The notes: generated by a model not told the origin, from the letters alone. A stretch of DNA of 64,000 nucleotides from Streptococcus uberis (GCF_900475595.1 NZ_LS483397.1:157001-221000), one strand, 5' to 3'; counted from the stretch's first letter, positions 31,826 to 42,673 are shown. Numbers and translations: made by a program.

Positions 31826-33484
31826 ATGGAAATCAAACAAAAACACCGCAAACATGCCCTACGCAAAGCGGTCACCGCAGCGGTCCTAGCAGGAACAGCC
31901 TTTTCAAGCCTAGGAGGCTTCGCAGGAGCAGTCACGACAGTAAAGGCGGATGAATTTATTTCTCAAATGGATGACAATGACAGTGAGAAACTTATTAGGA
32001 TAGCAATTGAGAAGCGTTACGAGGATGACGACGCTACAGCTTTAGAGAAATTAAGAACCGTTTTAAGAGATGCAAAAACTGAAACTTTGAATGCTTTAAT
32101 GTCGGGATTAGATAATGCTCGGTATGATTATTCAGATAGTAATAGTATTTATAACTTATATGCTACCTATATCGGTTCGTTTTCAAAAGAAAATGATGAT
32201 TGGACTCATAAAGAAAAGTTAACACTTGCATCACTTTTAGTACAAGAACTTAAAAGTAGGGTAAAGCAAAATGAACAAAGAGGAAAAGAACTTTCCAAAA
32301 AGGAAGAAGAGCTAAAAGAGAAAGAAGATCAAGTTCTAAAAGCATTAAAAGAAAAAAGACATTTAGAGTCTGAACTAGATGAAAAAAAATCAGAAATTTC
32401 TAAGAAAGAAGATGAGCTTAAAGAAAAAGAGAAAGAAATTGCGGAAAATAATGAAGAGTTAACAAGTGCTTTAGGTGAACTTTATAAGGCTGAAGAAACA
32501 ATTGAAGAAAAAGAAGCTAAAGTTAAAGATTTAGAAGAAAAACTTGAATCTTCAAAGAAAAACCATGCGGAGCTTGCTGAAGAGTTCGAAAAAACAAAAG
32601 CTGACTACGAGAAAGAATTAGCTGATAAACACGTTGCTTTAGGTGAAGCCGAAAAACAAAATCAGGATTTAACTAACGAAAACAAAGAACTGAAAGAAAA
32701 CTTAGGTACAGCCGAAGAAATTACAAACGATCTTCAAAAGAAAGTCATGAATGCTGAAAAAGCCATGAAAGAACTTGAAGCAGAATTGAAATCTGAAAAA
32801 GAAGCTTTGGAAGCTGAGAAAGCTAAGTTAGCTGAGTCAGAAAAAGCTAATGCAAAACTGACTGAAGAACGTGATGCTGCTAAGAAAGAAGCAGAAAAAG
32901 TTCCTGAACTAGAAGAGCAAGTTGAAAAATTAGTTGAAGAAATTACTGCTGCTAAGAAAGAAGCGGAAGAACTTCAAGCTAAAGCAGAAGCTCTTGAAAA
33001 AGACTTTGAAGCCGTTAAAGCTGAGAAAGAAAAACTTGAAGCAGAGATTGCTAAGATGAAAGAAGACCACCAAAAAGAAGTGGACGCTCTCAATGCACTC
33101 CTTGCTGATAAAGAGAAAATGCTTAAGAACTTGCAAGACCAGCTTGACAAAGCTAAAGAAGAAGCTATGAAGAACGAGCAAATGAGCCAAGAGGAAAAAG
33201 CCAAATTGCAAGCTGAGTTGGACAAAGCTAAACAAGAATTGGCAGAAAAAATCAAAGACATGCCAAACAAAGTGGCTCCTCAAGCCGAAGGCAAAGCCAA
33301 CGCAGGTCAAGCAGCTCCAAACCAAAACCAAAACAACCAAGCACAAGCAAATCAAACTAAGAACGGCAACAACCTCCCATCAACAGGTGACAAACCAGTT
33401 AACCCACTCCTAGTGGCAAGTGGTCTCTCCCTCATGATCGGAGCAGGTGCCTTCGTCTACGCCGGCAAACGCAAAAAAGGCTAA
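31826..33484 (+). CDS. M-like coiled-coil surface protein, LPSTG-anchored
   Basis: 552 residues from ATG 31826 (AAGGAG 8 bases ahead). Signal peptide about 1-40, basic HRKHALRKAVTAAVLAG and ending VTTVKA, without the YSIRK motif usual for M proteins. Residues 41-145 are a non-repetitive N-terminal domain with DDNDSEKLIRIAIEKRYED; residues about 146-480 are almost continuous heptad coiled coil rich in E, K, A and L; then a linker PNQNQNNQAQANQ, LPSTG at 517-521, a hydrophobic helix and KRKKG. The layout is that of M-like, host-protein-binding adhesins (SCM, Spa, FOG classes). The ligand cannot be read from sequence. Confidence 0.9.
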   Translation: MEIKQKHRKHALRKAVTAAVLAGTAFSSLGGFAGAVTTVKADEFISQMDDNDSEKLIRIAIEKRYEDDDATALEKLRTVLRDAKTETLNALMSGLDNARYDYSDSNSIYNLYATYIGSFSKENDDWTHKEKLTLASLLVQELKSRVKQNEQRGKELSKKEEELKEKEDQVLKALKEKRHLESELDEKKSEISKKEDELKEKEKEIAENNEELTSALGELYKAEETIEEKEAKVKDLEEKLESSKKNHAELAEEFEKTKADYEKELADKHVALGEAEKQNQDLTNENKELKENLGTAEEITNDLQKKVMNAEKAMKELEAELKSEKEALEAEKAKLAESEKANAKLTEERDAAKKEAEKVPELEEQVEKLVEEITAAKKEAEELQAKAEALEKDFEAVKAEKEKLEAEIAKMKEDHQKEVDALNALLADKEKMLKNLQDQLDKAKEEAMKNEQMSQEEKAKLQAELDKAKQELAEKIKDMPNKVAPQAEGKANAGQAAPNQNQNNQAQANQTKNGNNLPSTGDKPVNPLLVASGLSLMIGAGAFVYAGKRKKG

Positions 33485-33546
33485 GCCATAACAAAGGACT
33501 TCCAGAAACTTTCCTAAAAAATTATTTTCTATTCATACTAAGACAG

Positions 33547-33580
33547 AAAACTCCCCTTACCAGTTGGTAAGGGGAGTTTT
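33547..33580. terminator. bidirectional terminator between M-like gene and gshAB
   Basis: Perfect 15-bp stem AAAACTCCCCTTACC/GGTAAGGGGAGTTTT with loop AGTT; A and T tracts on either side serve both convergent genes. Confidence 0.9.
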
Positions 33581-33587
33581 AGTTTGC

Positions 33588-35849
33588 TTAAAGGTAAATT
33601 GGCAACTCTGGGAAGAGAGCTTGTAAAATTTTAGGGGTGATGGCTTGGCCTGGCCCTTCCTGACAGTAAGTATGCATATACATGGAGGGGTTGAAGTTGA
33701 GCTCAATGCAATGGCAGTTAGGCTCTTCAAGACTAGCCTTTTGACTCGGGTCAGGAATAATCAAGTCCACACCACAGACCCAAGCCCCCATGGCATCCGC
33801 CATTTGAGCCGCTAATGCCTTGTAAGAAGGGTCCATCTCATCGGTCATATCAACCGAGTCGCCCCCAGTTGAAATGTTGGAGTTGCGGCGAAGTTCGACC
33901 TTCACCCCTTTGGCTAAGACGGAGTCGGGACCGTATCCCTCTTGAGCTAACATCAGTTTTTCAATATCACCTAATTGGATTTTCTCTAAGGGTGAACGGT
34001 GGTCAAGTCCTCGTAAAGGATTTTGGTTTTTCATATCAATCAATTCTTTGACCGTATGGACGCCGTCGCCCACCACATTAGCCGGTAAACGCAGTAAAAC
34101 GGCCTCGCACTTGCCATTCAAGGTGAAGAAGCGGTATTCAGTACCGGCAATAAATTCTTCCACCAAGATGTCGCGGTCTTCCGCAAAGGCAATTTCCACG
34201 GCTTTTTCATAGTCAGCTTGACTGGCCGGCTTTTGGAAGATGGAAATGCCCAGTCCAAAATTGGTTGATTTAGGCTTGACCACAATGGCCTTGTCCGCTA
34301 TCTGATTGAAGTAACGGATAGCCTGGTCTTTGCTGGCAAATTCCTGCCCTTTGGGAGTTGGAAAACCAGCTTGATCCAAGATTTTCTTGGTCACGGTTTT
34401 GTTGGCCATGGCCAGAGGAACCACATAGTTATCTTTGGAAGTCATGTTGCCGTTTTTAACATACTCGACATGGTCGCCGTGCCAGATCTTCAAAAATTGG
34501 TCATTTTCATCCAGGATGTCCAGATGAAGCCCCTTTTGGATAGCATCGAACATGAGCATTTGCGTTGACAACTCCATGCTTTCATAACCTTTGAGTGCGT
34601 AGGGAGCCTGGGTAGCCTCTTGGTGGTAGGTTTTTGCTTGGTCTAAGCCAAAGGCAGCCAGAGAAGCGTTAGCGATTTTGCCAAAAAGGTGTCCAGAGAT
34701 GGTTCTTTCAGGTTCCTTGATAGCCAGTTCTAGGTCTGCCACCAAGTCTTGGTAGTAAGCATCCAAACCGAAGTGTTGAATCAGTTCTGTCATGGCCTTG
34801 AGGACCGGTCTTGCCCGTTCTGGGTCAGGCAGTGGGCTCATGGGGTGGGATAAGGCCACTTCTTCGTTGATTTGACGGGCTTTTGTCAGTTCTTGGTCGC
34901 TGTCTTTGAGGTCGTCTAGCCATAAGAGGCTGAGGAGGAAGAGGTGGAAGCTGTCTAAGGTTTTTTGGCTGATGCCTAGCTTGTCGAAGGGGTTGATGTC
35001 GAAGTTGCGGAATTCTAGGTAGGTGATGCCTTCTGACAAGTAGTCACGGCTATGTTTGCTGCCGCGGAGGCGGACTGGGGAGTAGAATTCTTTTTCTAGG
35101 GACAGGATACCGGTGTCCAAGGCATTTTCCATATCCTTGACATAGTTTCCAAGGGAGGAGAAGGAAATGGACAATTCCTCGTGGTTGCTGTATCCGTAAC
35201 GGCGGCTAGCTCTTAAGGAACGGACGAGATCTGTTGGCATCTGAGGGTAGAAGTCTTTTTCGGCTAGTGGGCTAGCGCCAAAAAGGTAGGTGACCAGCCA
35301 TTGGTAGTTGAGGAATTGGCGAGCCAACTTCATATAGATGGCATTTTTGAAGTCTTTAAGGTCTTCTTGGTCACTAAGGGCAAACAGGCTTTGGGTTAAG
35401 TTTTTACCTAGTTCTATGTTGTAATGGATACCGGAAATGGACTGAAGTTTTTTGCCGTAAGTTTGGGCGAGTTGTTCCCGGTAGCGGACTTCTTCGGCTT
35501 TGTCCAGTTTAGCAATCTGAATCTGGTCTTCTTCGATATAGGGGGGGATGGAAAGGGGCCAGATGACCTGGTCTTCTTCAAGACTACGCTGTGCGACATC
35601 AAAGATGGCGCCTAGGCGTCTTCTAGCCTCCTGTGTCGACTGAGAGATGGGGGTAATCAATTCCAGTTGTTGCTCACTAAAGTCGGTTTGGATATAGGGG
35701 TGGAAGCTTCGTGAACCAAGGGCTTTAGGGTGGTCTGTTTGGGCCAATATGCCTTCTTGTGTTAGGCGAAGGCCTTCACGTTCCAAGCCGAAAGTTGCCT
35801 CCAAAATGTCTGTATTTTGAGGGAGTTTTTGTAAGAGCTGATTAAGCAT
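33588..35849 (-). CDS. gshAB: bifunctional glutamate-cysteine ligase/glutathione synthetase
   Basis: 753 residues, the normal fused length. The N-terminal half (about 1-450) is the gamma-glutamylcysteine ligase (GLEREGLRLTQEG, GIHYNIEL, RYGYSNHEELSISF); the C-terminal half is an ATP-grasp domain (VVKPKSTNFGLGISIF, ILVEEFIAGTEYRFF, CIELNFNPSMYMHTY). The fusion makes glutathione in streptococci, for oxidative defence. ATG 35849; no obvious partner genes on this strand. Confidence 0.95.
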   Translation of the reverse strand: MLNQLLQKLPQNTDILEATFGLEREGLRLTQEGILAQTDHPKALGSRSFHPYIQTDFSEQQLELITPISQSTQEARRRLGAIFDVAQRSLEEDQVIWPLSIPPYIEEDQIQIAKLDKAEEVRYREQLAQTYGKKLQSISGIHYNIELGKNLTQSLFALSDQEDLKDFKNAIYMKLARQFLNYQWLVTYLFGASPLAEKDFYPQMPTDLVRSLRASRRYGYSNHEELSISFSSLGNYVKDMENALDTGILSLEKEFYSPVRLRGSKHSRDYLSEGITYLEFRNFDINPFDKLGISQKTLDSFHLFLLSLLWLDDLKDSDQELTKARQINEEVALSHPMSPLPDPERARPVLKAMTELIQHFGLDAYYQDLVADLELAIKEPERTISGHLFGKIANASLAAFGLDQAKTYHQEATQAPYALKGYESMELSTQMLMFDAIQKGLHLDILDENDQFLKIWHGDHVEYVKNGNMTSKDNYVVPLAMANKTVTKKILDQAGFPTPKGQEFASKDQAIRYFNQIADKAIVVKPKSTNFGLGISIFQKPASQADYEKAVEIAFAEDRDILVEEFIAGTEYRFFTLNGKCEAVLLRLPANVVGDGVHTVKELIDMKNQNPLRGLDHRSPLEKIQLGDIEKLMLAQEGYGPDSVLAKGVKVELRRNSNISTGGDSVDMTDEMDPSYKALAAQMADAMGAWVCGVDLIIPDPSQKASLEEPNCHCIELNFNPSMYMHTYCQEGPGQAITPKILQALFPELPIYL

Positions 35850-35934
35850 GCAAATGTCTCTTTTCCATAGTATTCTTCTTGTTACAGTTTACAATTTTAA
35901 AGGTCGAAATTCAATTTATTGATACGCTTTTCAC

Positions 35935-35966
35935 AAAAAACCTGTTGAAACATCAACAGGTTTTGG
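35935..35966. terminator. terminator downstream of the phd-doc operon
   Basis: CCTGTTGA/TCAACAGG stem (35941-35948, 35953-35960); on the minus strand followed by six T residues. Confidence 0.75.
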
Positions 35967-36045
35967 AATAGGGTTATTGATTGAATTCAATTTAGCTATA
36001 ATCAGTATAGGTTAATATATTTTAGGTCAGTGTCATGTCAATAAA

Positions 36046-36417
36046 CTAATGCGTCTGAATAAATATTAAAATATCCTCAAAAGATAAATTAGATGAAGCT
36101 ACTCCAATACCAAGATAGACTAATTCTTTATCGGTACAATCTAAAACAATACCATTAATCTCAAGTAAAACTAGCATAGCAAAGATACCAATTCGCTTAT
36201 TTCCATCTAGAAAAGCATGATTTTTAATAAGTGAATAGCAGAGTCTAGCAGCTTTTTCTTCGATACTTTTATATTTTTCAACTCCAAAATAGCTATCAAA
36301 TACATTAGCAATTGCTGATTCAACAAGTCCTTTATCTCTAGTTCCTTCAATACCTCCAGTTACTGAAATAAGTTGAGAATGTAGGGATATGATTTGTTCA
36401 GGTGTTAATTTCTTCAT
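36046..36417 (-). CDS. doc: Fic/Doc-family toxin (death-on-curing type)
   Basis: 123 residues. The Fic motif reads NHAFLDGNKRIG (His67 to Lys/Arg 74-75), the Doc-like variant with Lys replacing the second Gly of classic Fic. Doc toxins phosphorylate EF-Tu and stop translation. The start overlaps the antitoxin stop by 4 bases. Chromosomal location between gshAB and telA gives no mobile-element link, so it may act as stress module or genome-stability addiction unit. Confidence 0.85.
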   Translation of the reverse strand: MKKLTPEQIISLHSQLISVTGGIEGTRDKGLVESAIANVFDSYFGVEKYKSIEEKAARLCYSLIKNHAFLDGNKRIGIFAMLVLLEINGIVLDCTDKELVYLGIGVASSNLSFEDILIFIQTH

Positions 36418-36671
36418 TTAGCTAGTTCCTTAAAGGCATCTAAATGCTTTGACAGGACAGCGTTTGCTACTTTGTCAAGGGTGTTTTTATCTGTTATTTC
36501 TACTTCCTTATGTTCTTCATTGATTAAAGTAGCGTAGTCAAGTAATACATATTTAGGTTTATTATTTTTGAGAATAACAGCTGTTCCCTTACTGTCAACC
36601 ATACGGGCAACTTTTGAAAAATTTTGGTTTGCTTCTGTTATTGGTACTAGGTTTTCAAGATTAATTTGCAT
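36414..36671 (-). CDS. phd: Phd/YefM-family antitoxin
   Basis: 85 residues. N-terminal DNA-binding/dimer region INLENLVPITEANQNFSKVA, then RMVDSKGTAVILKNNKPKYV, typical of Phd/YefM; the C-terminal acidic/helical tail binds and neutralises the toxin. AGGAGG is 7 bases ahead of ATG. As in other such pairs it should repress its own promoter. Confidence 0.87.
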   Translation of the reverse strand: MQINLENLVPITEANQNFSKVARMVDSKGTAVILKNNKPKYVLLDYATLINEEHKEVEITDKNTLDKVANAVLSKHLDAFKELAK

Positions 36672-36692
36672 GATAAATTCCTCCTTAGAGTG

Positions 36693-36721
36693 ATCATAAC
36701 ATCATTTATAGACAATTACAA
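36693..36721 (-). promoter_or_regulatory. promoter of the phd-doc pair
   Basis: On the minus strand TTGTAA, a 17-base spacer and TATGAT, the latter 22 bases before ATG 36671. ATGATGTTATGATCA inside is partly palindromic and may hold the Phd operator. Confidence 0.6.
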
Positions 36722-36831
36722 GAAAAATAGGATGAATATATCCTATAAATAAAAAATAGTCAAAAGCCAAAACGTTTAAAGTATCAAAATGGTTGCTTTT
36801 ATAGCCGTCTACTAATGCTTGCCAACTATGC

Positions 36832-36866
36832 AAAAAATGCCCATTTTAAAATGGGCATTTTTTTAT
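36832..36866. terminator. terminator after telA (minus strand)
   Basis: AAATGCCCATTTT/AAAATGGGCATTT stem with A and T runs outside; overlaps the telA stop. Confidence 0.85.
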
Positions 36867-38113
36867 TTCTCCACTTCTTTTTGTTGTTCACGTCCTTGGT
36901 CCAGGAGAGCTTGGACGATTTTTTCATCTCTGAGTTTGACGGAATCATTGATGGTTTCTGCCGACTGAATAATGGCGTGTTCCAATTGAGCGCGTTTATG
37001 GCGTCCGTCATCAATAGCAGCGATAATGCCATTGTTTTGTTCCACTAAGCTTTCAGCTAGGGCCGTGACGGATTGAATAGACAAGGTTGGGTTTTGAGCA
37101 GATCTTTCCAAAGCAGGGATAGCTTCCTTGCTGGTTTCCGCTAACATTTGAAGGGCTGCATTATTGGCATTAACAATAGCGTCAGCAGTAGCTCCCGATT
37201 TAACAGACTGTTGCAAAATGCCCAGTTGAGCAATGGAAAGTTTCATGGTTGGAATGGTGTTACGACGCAACATGCCTAATTTTTGGCGCATATCTGAGGA
37301 GACTTTGACCAAGTTGCGCATTTGAGGCGTCGTTGCCCAAGCCACGTAAAGGCGGCTGACATACTCAGTGTGTTGTTGCTCCAAGGTGTTGACCACTTCA
37401 GTTGTCCGTGCCAAAAGATCCGTTTTACTTTGGTATTCTGGCGTTACAGCGTCTAAACTCTTGAGTTCTGTTTGTAAAGCTTGCGCTCTTTGAGTCGCTT
37501 CCTTCAAGCTAGCTTCTACAAAAGCAATGACTCCAACTAAGTTTTCAATGGATTTGGTATTGTCTTCAATCAGAAGCTCTGCTGAGACGATATTTCGAGC
37601 GAGGGTGTCTTCTTGTTTGACCACAGCTGCCGCCATGCCATCCATTTTCTGCTCAATATTTTGGGCATCAAAGTAGAATTCTTGCAAGGTATTTTTGCTT
37701 TGCTTAAAGAGTTTTTGAAGTAGATTTGGCTTTTTCTCAAGGTCAGCAGGTCCAACGTCTTTGTATTTGGCTACAAAGCCATTTAATTCTTGATTGGTCT
37801 TTTTCAGCAAGTCATCCACTTGTGGGATTTCCAATTTCTTTTGTTCCCTTAAAATATGGTTGACGGTTGCATTGACTCCCTCAACGGCAGATTGACCAAA
37901 ATCCAACAAGGTATTTTGATTGGCCATAAAGGAATCTACTAAAGCAGGTGCCTTGCTTGAAATGGCACTTTGTTGCTCTGGGCTTAGTTTTTCATAAAAG
38001 GAAATGGTCTTGCCGGATGTGTCCACTTGGTCAGTGATGATTTCTGTGGTTTTGTCATTTTTTGAGATGGCATTGTTAGCAATTTGGTCAATATCAAAGT
38101 TAAATTCTGACAT
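36863..38113 (-). CDS. TelA-family protein (toxic anion resistance family)
   Basis: 416 residues, no signal peptide or membrane segment, long helical. The TelA pattern is visible: ISFYEKLSPEQQSAISSKAP near residue 34, a central coiled coil, and the conserved LYVAWATTPQMRNLVKVSSD and LRRNTIPTMKLSIAQLG. Named for tellurite resistance; in Firmicutes linked to cell-envelope stress (YceH/YaaN). It is paired with an XpaC-like gene 8 bases upstream, like B. subtilis xpaC-yaaN. Confidence 0.88.
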   Translation of the reverse strand: MSEFNFDIDQIANNAISKNDKTTEIITDQVDTSGKTISFYEKLSPEQQSAISSKAPALVDSFMANQNTLLDFGQSAVEGVNATVNHILREQKKLEIPQVDDLLKKTNQELNGFVAKYKDVGPADLEKKPNLLQKLFKQSKNTLQEFYFDAQNIEQKMDGMAAAVVKQEDTLARNIVSAELLIEDNTKSIENLVGVIAFVEASLKEATQRAQALQTELKSLDAVTPEYQSKTDLLARTTEVVNTLEQQHTEYVSRLYVAWATTPQMRNLVKVSSDMRQKLGMLRRNTIPTMKLSIAQLGILQQSVKSGATADAIVNANNAALQMLAETSKEAIPALERSAQNPTLSIQSVTALAESLVEQNNGIIAAIDDGRHKRAQLEHAIIQSAETINDSVKLRDEKIVQALLDQGREQQKEVEK

Positions 38114-38121
38114 GGTAACTC

Positions 38122-38982
38122 CTATTCTAGATCAGGTGCTATGGTATTTTGTTTCGATTTATCTTGCATCATGCGTAGGCTGACGTCAAAATCTTTGAGT
38201 TCACTTTCATTCAGTTTACGGAGGGTTTCATCAAGGTCTAAGTCAAATTGTTTTAGAGCTTGAAGGGCAGAGGCCAAACGTTCTTCTGCCTTATAGTAAT
38301 CTTTGGGTGACGACTTGATTTTGAGGTAGCCGTTTAAGATGTCGTAGAAATGATCCATGCTGCTTTCTTGTAGTGCCGTTAGCTCGGCTTTGTCGTCAGC
38401 GGCTTCAATTTTTTCAAGGATGGTTTTGTTATCTCTGAGGACATTTTGGTAAATCTCTTGAATTTCGGGTGCCTGTTCCGTGATGATTTTATCAATCACG
38501 AATTGTTGGCTCATGTGGCTATCAATCTCTACCTGTTCCAACTGCAAGACGGTGTCAACGCGGACTTGATCCGCCTTATGATTGATGCGTTTGTAGACAT
38601 CACTAGGGATGTGTCCTTGGAGCTGGTAGGATTCTTCTTTGATAAAATCCAGTTTAGGCAGTAATTGATTAGCCACAAGTTGGAAATTATGAGTGTCCTT
38701 ATCAATCAAATACTGGTTCAAGAGTTTACTTTGTTTATCAGCTATCTGGACGGTATCTTTAAGTTGTTGAATGCGTTTGGCCAGCTGTTGTCCGCGAAGA
38801 AATTTTTGCCTTTTGCCGGTGTAGCGAAAGGCCATCCCTAGGCCAATTGCAGCGATTAAAAAAAGACCATCATGGACCACATCGCTAATGACACCTAGGC
38901 AGACAAAGTAGACGATTAGCCAAATCCATCCGGGAATGCGAGGAAGGTGTTCAATCAGTTTGTCAAAAGATTTTAGGTTCAT
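38122..38982 (-). CDS. XpaC-like membrane protein
   Basis: 286 residues. Two adjacent hydrophobic segments near the N-terminus (about 18-34 and 37-52: WIWLIVYFVCLGVI and LFLIAAIGLGMAF) followed by a long charged helical domain. This is the XpaC/YceG layout (once called 5-bromo-4-chloroindolyl phosphate hydrolysis protein) that accompanies TelA. Together they probably form a membrane-tethered helical complex; function not established. Confidence 0.8.
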   Translation of the reverse strand: MNLKSFDKLIEHLPRIPGWIWLIVYFVCLGVISDVVHDGLFLIAAIGLGMAFRYTGKRQKFLRGQQLAKRIQQLKDTVQIADKQSKLLNQYLIDKDTHNFQLVANQLLPKLDFIKEESYQLQGHIPSDVYKRINHKADQVRVDTVLQLEQVEIDSHMSQQFVIDKIITEQAPEIQEIYQNVLRDNKTILEKIEAADDKAELTALQESSMDHFYDILNGYLKIKSSPKDYYKAEERLASALQALKQFDLDLDETLRKLNESELKDFDVSLRMMQDKSKQNTIAPDLE

Positions 38983-39236
38983 ATTGATTCTCGATTTCTA
39001 TCTTACTATTCGTTTTTTCTATACTCTATTTTACCTCAAAAACCCCTTTTCTTAAAGCGTTTACCGTTAATTCTGCTAGCGCAGCTGAGATTTCAGCACT
39101 TTTGGAGTGGTAAAAACAGTGTAACGCTTTCATGTAAAATGTTCGTGTTTTACTTTTTTTCTTAAAAAATAGAGAAGCTTCAATGGTTTTTTTCTTAATT
39201 ATTTTTTATGGGATGGCAATTTTTTTCATTTTTTGC

Positions 39237-40629
<1,393 letters not shown>

Positions 40630-40654
40630 CAAAGAATAAATCATTTTTTCTAGT

Positions 40655-40685
40655 GAAGACAACCTGATGTTGTCTTCGCTTTTTT
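40655..40685 (+). terminator. intrinsic terminator after purA
   Basis: GAAGACAAC/GTTGTCTTC stem (40655-40663, 40669-40677) followed by CTTTTTT. Confidence 0.85.
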
Positions 40686-40752
40686 GATATGTTTCTAATA
40701 TGTTTTTTTGACTTAATTATTGTAGAATAATGAAAAAGGAGGAAATAACGAT

Positions 40753-40926
40753 ATGAAACATCTAAAAGGTAGATTTAACATCGTAGATACGGATTTTGGG
40801 ACACAAATCATTATTGATAATGAGACAGGTGTGGAATATTATAAAAATGGATATCAGATCATTCCACTTCTAGAAGCAAATGGGAAACCCAAATTGAACA
40901 AAGACTGGTTGGCAAACCAATCGTAG
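40753..40926 (+). CDS. small DUF6440-like protein
   Basis: 57 residues with AAAAAGGAGG ahead of ATG 40753. The sequence contains FGTQIIIDNETGVEYYKNG, then YQIIPLLEANGKPK, the single-domain pattern of DUF6440 proteins (a beta hairpin ending in PLLDxxGKP). Function unknown. It stands alone between purA and the DUF2200 gene. Confidence 0.7.
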   Translation: MKHLKGRFNIVDTDFGTQIIIDNETGVEYYKNGYQIIPLLEANGKPKLNKDWLANQS

Positions 40927-41007
40927 CCTTTAGGATTGTAAAGTTAGGGCAGTAACAATAATGGAATTTTGTCTTTGGTGGAAAGGAAAAGAGGTCACAG
41001 TTATAAG

Positions 41008-41364
41008 ATGTCACATAAAGTGTTTCAAATGGCCTTTGCCTCAATTTATCAGGCTTTGGTGGCAAAAGTAGAGCGAAAAGGGGGGCAGTCAGAGGATGTC
41101 GATGCCCTCATTTCATGGTTGATGGGCTATTCTGCAGAAAGGCTAGTAGCCTTAAAGTCGTCTCAAATAACTTATGGGGATTTCATTGACCAAGCCCCTC
41201 ATTTCAATCCAGATCGCCAAAATATCACTGGTAAAATCTGTGGTGTACAGATAGAAGCCATAGAAGATGACCGCATGCAAAAATTACGACAATTGGATAA
41301 GTTAGTGGATTGGTTGGCAAAAGGGAAAAGTCCCCAAGAAGTGATTGCTAAATACAGTAAATAA
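41008..41364 (+). CDS. DUF2200 family protein
   Basis: 118 residues from ATG 41008 (MSHKVFQMAFASIYQALVAK); upstream in-frame sequence to 40969 is non-conserved. Family hallmarks: KVFQMAFASIY, LISWLMGYS, APHFNPDRQNITGKICGV, LDKLVDWLAKGKSP. Cytoplasmic, function unknown. A weak GAGGT site lies 18 bases ahead, so expression may be low. Confidence 0.8.
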   Translation: MSHKVFQMAFASIYQALVAKVERKGGQSEDVDALISWLMGYSAERLVALKSSQITYGDFIDQAPHFNPDRQNITGKICGVQIEAIEDDRMQKLRQLDKLVDWLAKGKSPQEVIAKYSK

Positions 41365-41377
41365 GAAGTCCACATAA

Positions 41378-41406
41378 GATGACTGCTTACGGGCAGTCAT
41401 CTTTTT
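41378..41406 (+). terminator. intrinsic terminator after the DUF2200 gene
   Basis: GATGACTGC/GCAGTCATC stem (41378-41386, 41393-41401) with TTTTT. Confidence 0.8.
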
Positions 41407-41590
41407 ATAATGAGTCTTAAAAACTACTTTTCTTATTTTTACAAAACTTAATGTTCGGAAATAGACTTTATTTTGAATAAAAAGAGAAAATTTTCTTAAT
41501 AATATTCTGATATTGTGCTAGAATGGAAGTCTGTTGAAAAAAGAGTTTAAAAACTCACTGATTTACTACAATTTGGAGGAAAAACCGAAC

Positions 41591-42634
41591 ATGAATAAAA
41601 AATTAACATCCCTTGCCTTATTATCAGCTGCTATTATCCCATTAGCGGCATGTTCTCATAAAGGCCAAAAATCTGCTTCTTCATCAGATTTAAAAGTAGC
41701 CATGATTACTGACCAAGGGGGTGTTGATGATAAATCCTTTAACCAATCAGCTTGGGAAGGTCTACAAGCTTGGGGCAAATCAAAAAATTTGAAAAAAGGA
41801 AGTGATTTTAATTATTTCCAATCAACCAATGAATCAGAATATGTGACAAACCTTGATACTGCAAAGTCAAATGGTTTTAATGTCATCTTTGGTATTGGCT
41901 TTAACCTGACTGATTCTATTAAAAAAGCGTCTTCTGATAACGCAGATACAAAATACGCTATTGTCGATGATGTGATTGAAGGAAAAGACAATGTTGCAAG
42001 TATCACTTTTGCCGACAACGAAGCAGCTTATTTAGCTGGTGTTGCGGCTGCTAAAACCAGCAAAAGCAAACAAGTTGGTTTTGTAGGTGGTATGGAAGGA
42101 ACCGTTGTTAAACGTTTTGAAAAAGGCTTTGAAGCAGGTGTTAAATCAGTTGATCCTTCTATCAAAGTATCAATCGCTTACGCAGGGTCATTTGCGGATG
42201 CTGCTAAAGGAAAATCAATTGCAGCAACACAATATGCAAGTGGTGCTGACGTCATCTATCAAGCAGCAGGTGGAACGGGTGCTGGTGTTTTCAACGAAGC
42301 CAAAGCTATTAATGAAAAACGTGCCGCTTCAGATAAAGTTTGGGTCCTTGGTGTAGACCGTGACCAAAAAGCTGAAGGTGAATACACTGATAAAGATGGT
42401 CAAAAAGGAAACTTTGTCCTTGCTTCAAGTATCAAAGAAGTTGGCAAAACCATGCAAAAAGTCATTGGTATGACTGAAAAAGGTGACTTCCCTGGTGGTA
42501 AAGTCAATACCTTTGGTTTAAAAGAATCAGGTGTTAACCTCACCACAAAAGATCTTCCAGAAGATGTTAAAAAAGCAGTTGAAACAGCACGCCAAGACAT
42601 TATCTCAGGTAAAATCAAAGTCCCAGAAAAATAA
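41591..42634 (+). CDS. BMP-family nucleoside-binding lipoprotein (PnrA/TmpC type)
   Basis: 347 residues from ATG 41591 (GGAGG ahead). Lipobox PLAAC, Cys21. Core motifs of Bmp/Med lipoproteins: VAMITDQGGVDDKSFNQSAWEG, FGIGFNLTDSI, VGFVGGMEGTVVKRFEKGFEAG, IYQAAGGTGAGVF and VLGVDRDQ. In streptococci this protein feeds a nucleoside ABC importer, whose other genes are not in this window. A terminator follows. Confidence 0.9.
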   Translation: MNKKLTSLALLSAAIIPLAACSHKGQKSASSSDLKVAMITDQGGVDDKSFNQSAWEGLQAWGKSKNLKKGSDFNYFQSTNESEYVTNLDTAKSNGFNVIFGIGFNLTDSIKKASSDNADTKYAIVDDVIEGKDNVASITFADNEAAYLAGVAAAKTSKSKQVGFVGGMEGTVVKRFEKGFEAGVKSVDPSIKVSIAYAGSFADAAKGKSIAATQYASGADVIYQAAGGTGAGVFNEAKAINEKRAASDKVWVLGVDRDQKAEGEYTDKDGQKGNFVLASSIKEVGKTMQKVIGMTEKGDFPGGKVNTFGLKESGVNLTTKDLPEDVKKAVETARQDIISGKIKVPEK

Positions 42635-42639
42635 AAAAA

Positions 42640-42669
42640 AAACAAACCAGTTGGCAACAACTGGTTTTT
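42640..42669. terminator. terminator between the BMP lipoprotein and convergent activase genes
   Basis: CCAGTTG/CAACTGG stem (42647-42653, 42658-42664) with A run on the left and T run on the right. Confidence 0.8.
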
Positions 42670-42673
42670 GGCT

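Noticed and set aside
32930..33355. 141-residue minus-strand frame rich in Phe and Leu inside the M-like gene
   Set aside because: A mirror of the Lys/Glu-rich coiled-coil codons on the plus strand; no ribosome site.
39060..39140. cre-like TGTAACGCTTTCA upstream of purA
   Set aside because: One base too short for the CcpA consensus (missing N between AA and CG) and far from the -10.
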